NCBI GenBank assembly: GCA_903903765.1
Contig: CAIVAH010000192.1
Span: forward strand, 1-7,997
Origin: an uncultured Methylococcaceae bacterium
GTDB lineage: Bacteria; Pseudomonadota; Gammaproteobacteria; Methylococcales; Methylomonadaceae
Direction of reading: 5' to 3'
DNA length: 7,997 nt
Position numbers and translations under genes: made by a program. How positions within the stretch are numbered: position 1 is the stretch's first letter; each line of letters begins with the position of its first letter. Below are positions 6,205-7,997 of this stretch, in pieces. The notes below the pieces were generated by a model. It was not told where the DNA came from, ran no database searches, and saw only the letters and a list, made by a program, of their open reading frames with translations.

Positions 6205-6527
6205 TTGTTAATTCGGCATTAATAGCAACCACTGAGCAAGGGTTTTTGCTCAATACCACGGATTGGAATGAAGACGTGGCAAAAGCACTTGCGCTTCTTA
6301 ATGATATTGATTTGACTGATGCACATTGGGAAATTATTTTCTATATTCGAACCTATTATCTGCAATATAAACATTTACCTAATGCGCGAGTATTTACTAA
6401 AGCAATTGCTAAAGGTTTAGGAGAAGAAAAGGGTAATAGTCGATATTTACACCGCTTATTTCCAGAGGGTCCTTTGAAATACGCTTGTAAGTTAGCTGGG
6501 ATTCCTAAACCACCTACTTGTTTGTAG
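6195..6527 (+). CDS. tusE: TusE/DsrC-family sulfur carrier with both C-terminal cysteines
   Basis: At 110 residues this matches TusE (109) and DsrC (about 112). These small cytoplasmic carriers accept a persulfide on the penultimate Cys. TusE hands it to MnmA for tRNA thiolation; DsrC works with DsrEFH and sulfite reductase or related systems. Seen here: AHWEIIFYIRTYY (43-55), then GEEKGNSRYLHRLFPEGP (76-93) and the C-terminal arm GIPKPPTCL with the penultimate Cys109. The body and the GEEKGNSRYL block are TusE-like. However Cys98 lies exactly ten residues before Cys109, giving Cys-X10-Cys, the DsrC pattern. E. coli TusE, as I recall it, has Thr at that place. The gene overlaps tusB by ten bases and has no clear Shine-Dalgarno, so it is likely translated by coupling. 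Family is firm; TusE versus DsrC role is open. Confidence 0.93.
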   Translation: MDLIVNSALIATTEQGFLLNTTDWNEDVAKALALLNDIDLTDAHWEIIFYIRTYYLQYKHLPNARVFTKAIAKGLGEEKGNSRYLHRLFPEGPLKYACKLAGIPKPPTCL

Positions 6528-6529
6528 GT
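6512..6529. terminator. Weak hairpin at the tusE/hslR convergent junction, possible terminator
   Basis: ACCTAC and GTAGGT form a 6-bp stem with a 6-base loop. The stem overlaps the last codons and stop of tusE and is followed by TTGTGT on the plus strand rather than a clean T run. It is the only hairpin in the 13-base gap between convergent stops, so it could end transcription from either side, but inefficiently. Confidence 0.3.
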
Positions 6530-6540
6530 TTGTGTAAAGT

Positions 6541-6939
6541 TTAAAGCTGTCTAAATTGGTGGATTAAGCGGCGATCTTTTTTGTTTGGCTTGTGTTCAGG
6601 GGCATTAAATCCTACTAATTCTCTTTGTTCGCGCAGAATTGCCATTTGCTTTTGGCGTTTGCTGATACTGTCAGGTTCCTCTTCATAAAGTAAAACAGCA
6701 TCTTTAGCGGGTAAGCGTTGTTTTGCTAAGCCTAAAATGGTGATCTCCCAAGTCAGACTATCTTTATGGATAGTAAGATAAGCTCCAGGCTTGATTTCTT
6801 TGCCTGGTTTAATCCGCTGTTTATTTAAATGTACTTTACCACCCGAGATTGCGTCAGCAGCAAGTTTGCGCGTTTTGTAAAAACGCGCAATCCATAGCCA
6901 TTTATCAAGCCGAATAGATTCTAGATCAATGCTGGGCAC
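6541..6939 (-). CDS. hslR: Ribosome-associated heat shock protein 15 (Hsp15), S4 domain
   Basis: Hsp15 binds free 50S subunits carrying a nascent chain and helps recycle stalled ribosomes. The protein is 132 residues (E. coli 133). The S4 RNA-binding domain spans about 9-70, with [19 protein letters not shown] at its start and [17 protein letters not shown] in the middle. Later come [16 protein letters not shown] and a basic C-terminal tail with KPNKKDRR, all as in HslR. The start is a GTG lying inside the 3' end of ispH (14-base overlap). No ATG is available before the S4 domain and no good Shine-Dalgarno is present, so translation is probably coupled to ispH. In E. coli hslR sits with hslO; the pairing with ispH is different here. 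Confidence 0.95.
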   Translation of the reverse strand: MPSIDLESIRLDKWLWIARFYKTRKLAADAISGGKVHLNKQRIKPGKEIKPGAYLTIHKDSLTWEITILGLAKQRLPAKDAVLLYEEEPDSISKRQKQMAILREQRELVGFNAPEHKPNKKDRRLIHQFRQL

Positions 6940-7906
6940 TCAGTTCTTTTTCTTTTTTTAAGCCTTTAGGTAAAGAGAACACTACTTTTTCTTCAATACC
7001 TTGAATTTCAACAGCGGATGAACCACCCCAGGCTTTTAATTGGCTAATCACTTCTTGCACGAGTACTTCAGGAGCGGATGCACCGGCAGTTACGCCGACC
7101 ACTTTTGTACTCAGTTCACCTTTTTCGTCTGTAAACCAACTTTGTTCCATATCTTTGGCAGTATCTATTAAATAGGCTTTTTTACCTAATTGCTCAGCAA
7201 TTTCACGTAAACGGTTAGAGTTTGAACTATTGATAGAGCCAACGACTAGAATGGTATCCGCAGTTTTAGCGAGTTCAAAAACCGCATCTTGACGGTTTTG
7301 AGTGGCATAGCAGATATCGTCTTTCTTTTGTTCTTGAATAGAGGTAAAGCGTGCTCTTAATGCATCTACCATGACTTTGGTATCTGTCATTGAAAGTGTT
7401 GTTTGGGTGACATAGGCAAGGTTATCTGGATTGTTGACCACTAACTTTGTAACGTCTTCTGGGGTTTCAACTAAATAAATACCGCCATTGTCAGTACATT
7501 TATCATACTGCCCCATTGTACCTTCGACTTCTGGGTGTCCTGCGTGCCCGATAAGAATTACTTCTCTATCTGATTTTGCATGTTTAGCGACTTGAATATG
7601 AACTTTAGTCACTAAAGGGCAGGTGGCATCAAATACCGTTAGGCTTCTATCTTTAGCTTCTTGTTGCACTTGTTTTGAAACACCGTGGGCACTAAAGATT
7701 AAATAAGACCCCACTGGTACGTCAGTGAGTTCTTCTATAAAGATGGCGCCTTTTTCTTTTAAGCCATCCACAACCGTTCGGTTATGCACAACTTCATGAC
7801 GCACATAGATAGGTGCACCAAAAGCTTCAATGGCTTGATCAACAATTTCAATGGCGCGGTCTACACCGGCACAAAATCCCCTAGGGTTAGCGAGTACGAT
7901 TTGCAT
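6926..7906 (-). CDS. ispH: 4-hydroxy-3-methylbut-2-enyl diphosphate reductase IspH
   Basis: IspH is the [4Fe-4S] enzyme of the last MEP-pathway step, reducing HMBPP to IPP and DMAPP. At 326 residues it is about ten longer than E. coli IspH (316), the surplus being a Lys/Glu-rich C-terminal tail ending KEKELSAQH. The three cluster ligands are Cys12 (NPRGFCAG), Cys96 (DATCPLV) and Cys199 ([10 protein letters not shown]). Substrate residues are also present: His41 (VVHN), His74 (SAHGV), His124 with Glu126 (GHPEVEGT), TQTTLS (167-172), the SSNSNR block (227-232) and Ser277 (GASAPE). The start [11 protein letters not shown] is the normal one. Upstream Shine-Dalgarno and promoter elements are weak; the 91 bases to the window edge show no convincing gene. 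The 3' end overlaps hslR, so the two form an operon. Confidence 0.98.
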   Translation of the reverse strand: MQIVLANPRGFCAGVDRAIEIVDQAIEAFGAPIYVRHEVVHNRTVVDGLKEKGAIFIEELTDVPVGSYLIFSAHGVSKQVQQEAKDRSLTVFDATCPLVTKVHIQVAKHAKSDREVILIGHAGHPEVEGTMGQYDKCTDNGGIYLVETPEDVTKLVVNNPDNLAYVTQTTLSMTDTKVMVDALRARFTSIQEQKKDDICYATQNRQDAVFELAKTADTILVVGSINSSNSNRLREIAEQLGKKAYLIDTAKDMEQSWFTDEKGELSTKVVGVTAGASAPEVLVQEVISQLKAWGGSSAVEIQGIEEKVVFSLPKGLKKEKELSAQH

Positions 7907-7997
7907 ATCTTGACTTCTATACTTGGTTAATGTGTGAATATTCTAACTCAACATTGTGTCTGATACGATAATTCCATCCATATCAGCATACAAAAAA

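Noticed and set aside
7961..7985. TGATA...TATCA arms upstream of ispH
   Set aside because: Arms of five bases with a 15-base centre in AT-rich DNA; no match to an operator that I know, such as an IscR site.

Overview
This window looks like a compact, AT-leaning piece of a gammaproteobacterial chromosome. The evidence is the set of protein families: a TrkA/TrkH potassium system, ExoVII large subunit, a Gdx-type SMR exporter, TusB- and TusE/DsrC-like sulfur-relay proteins, Hsp15 and IspH. All read like Gammaproteobacteria, and TusB, TusE and Hsp15 are especially typical of that class. The lineage below that cannot be fixed from the sequence. A sulfur-oxidising or methylotrophic relative is possible because of the DsrC-like protein, but this is inference. 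There is no phage, IS, CRISPR, tRNA or rRNA signal, and no gene-free stretch reaches 300 bases.

Layout. The left edge holds the 5' part of an exported pentapeptide-repeat protein on the minus strand, running off the window. Divergent from it is an unrecognised integral-membrane protein (708-1211). After about 107 bases with a plausible promoter come trkA and trkH, directly abutted, which encode the regulatory and channel subunits of a potassium uptake system. Convergent to trkH, with 14 bases between the stops, is xseA (ExoVII large subunit). Divergent from xseA is a tight three-gene cluster: a Gdx/SugE-like exporter, tusB (starts 1 base after the exporter stop) and tusE/dsrC (overlaps tusB by 10 bases). 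Convergent to tusE, with 13 bases between the stops, are hslR and ispH on the minus strand. ispH is upstream, and hslR starts on a GTG inside its last codons.

How the genes relate. trkAH is a functional pair. tusB and tusE belong to one persulfide relay (TusBCD to TusE to MnmA in tRNA 2-thiouridine synthesis, or DsrEFH to DsrC in sulfur oxidation), but the partners tusC/dsrF and tusD/dsrE are not here. An exporter gene stands where they would be expected. The TusE-like protein carries two cysteines in a C-terminal Cys-X10-Cys arrangement. That is the DsrC signature rather than the single-cysteine TusE one, and it is the most interesting point in the window. Everything else is mostly conserved housekeeping content, and I do not see an evident new multi-gene system.
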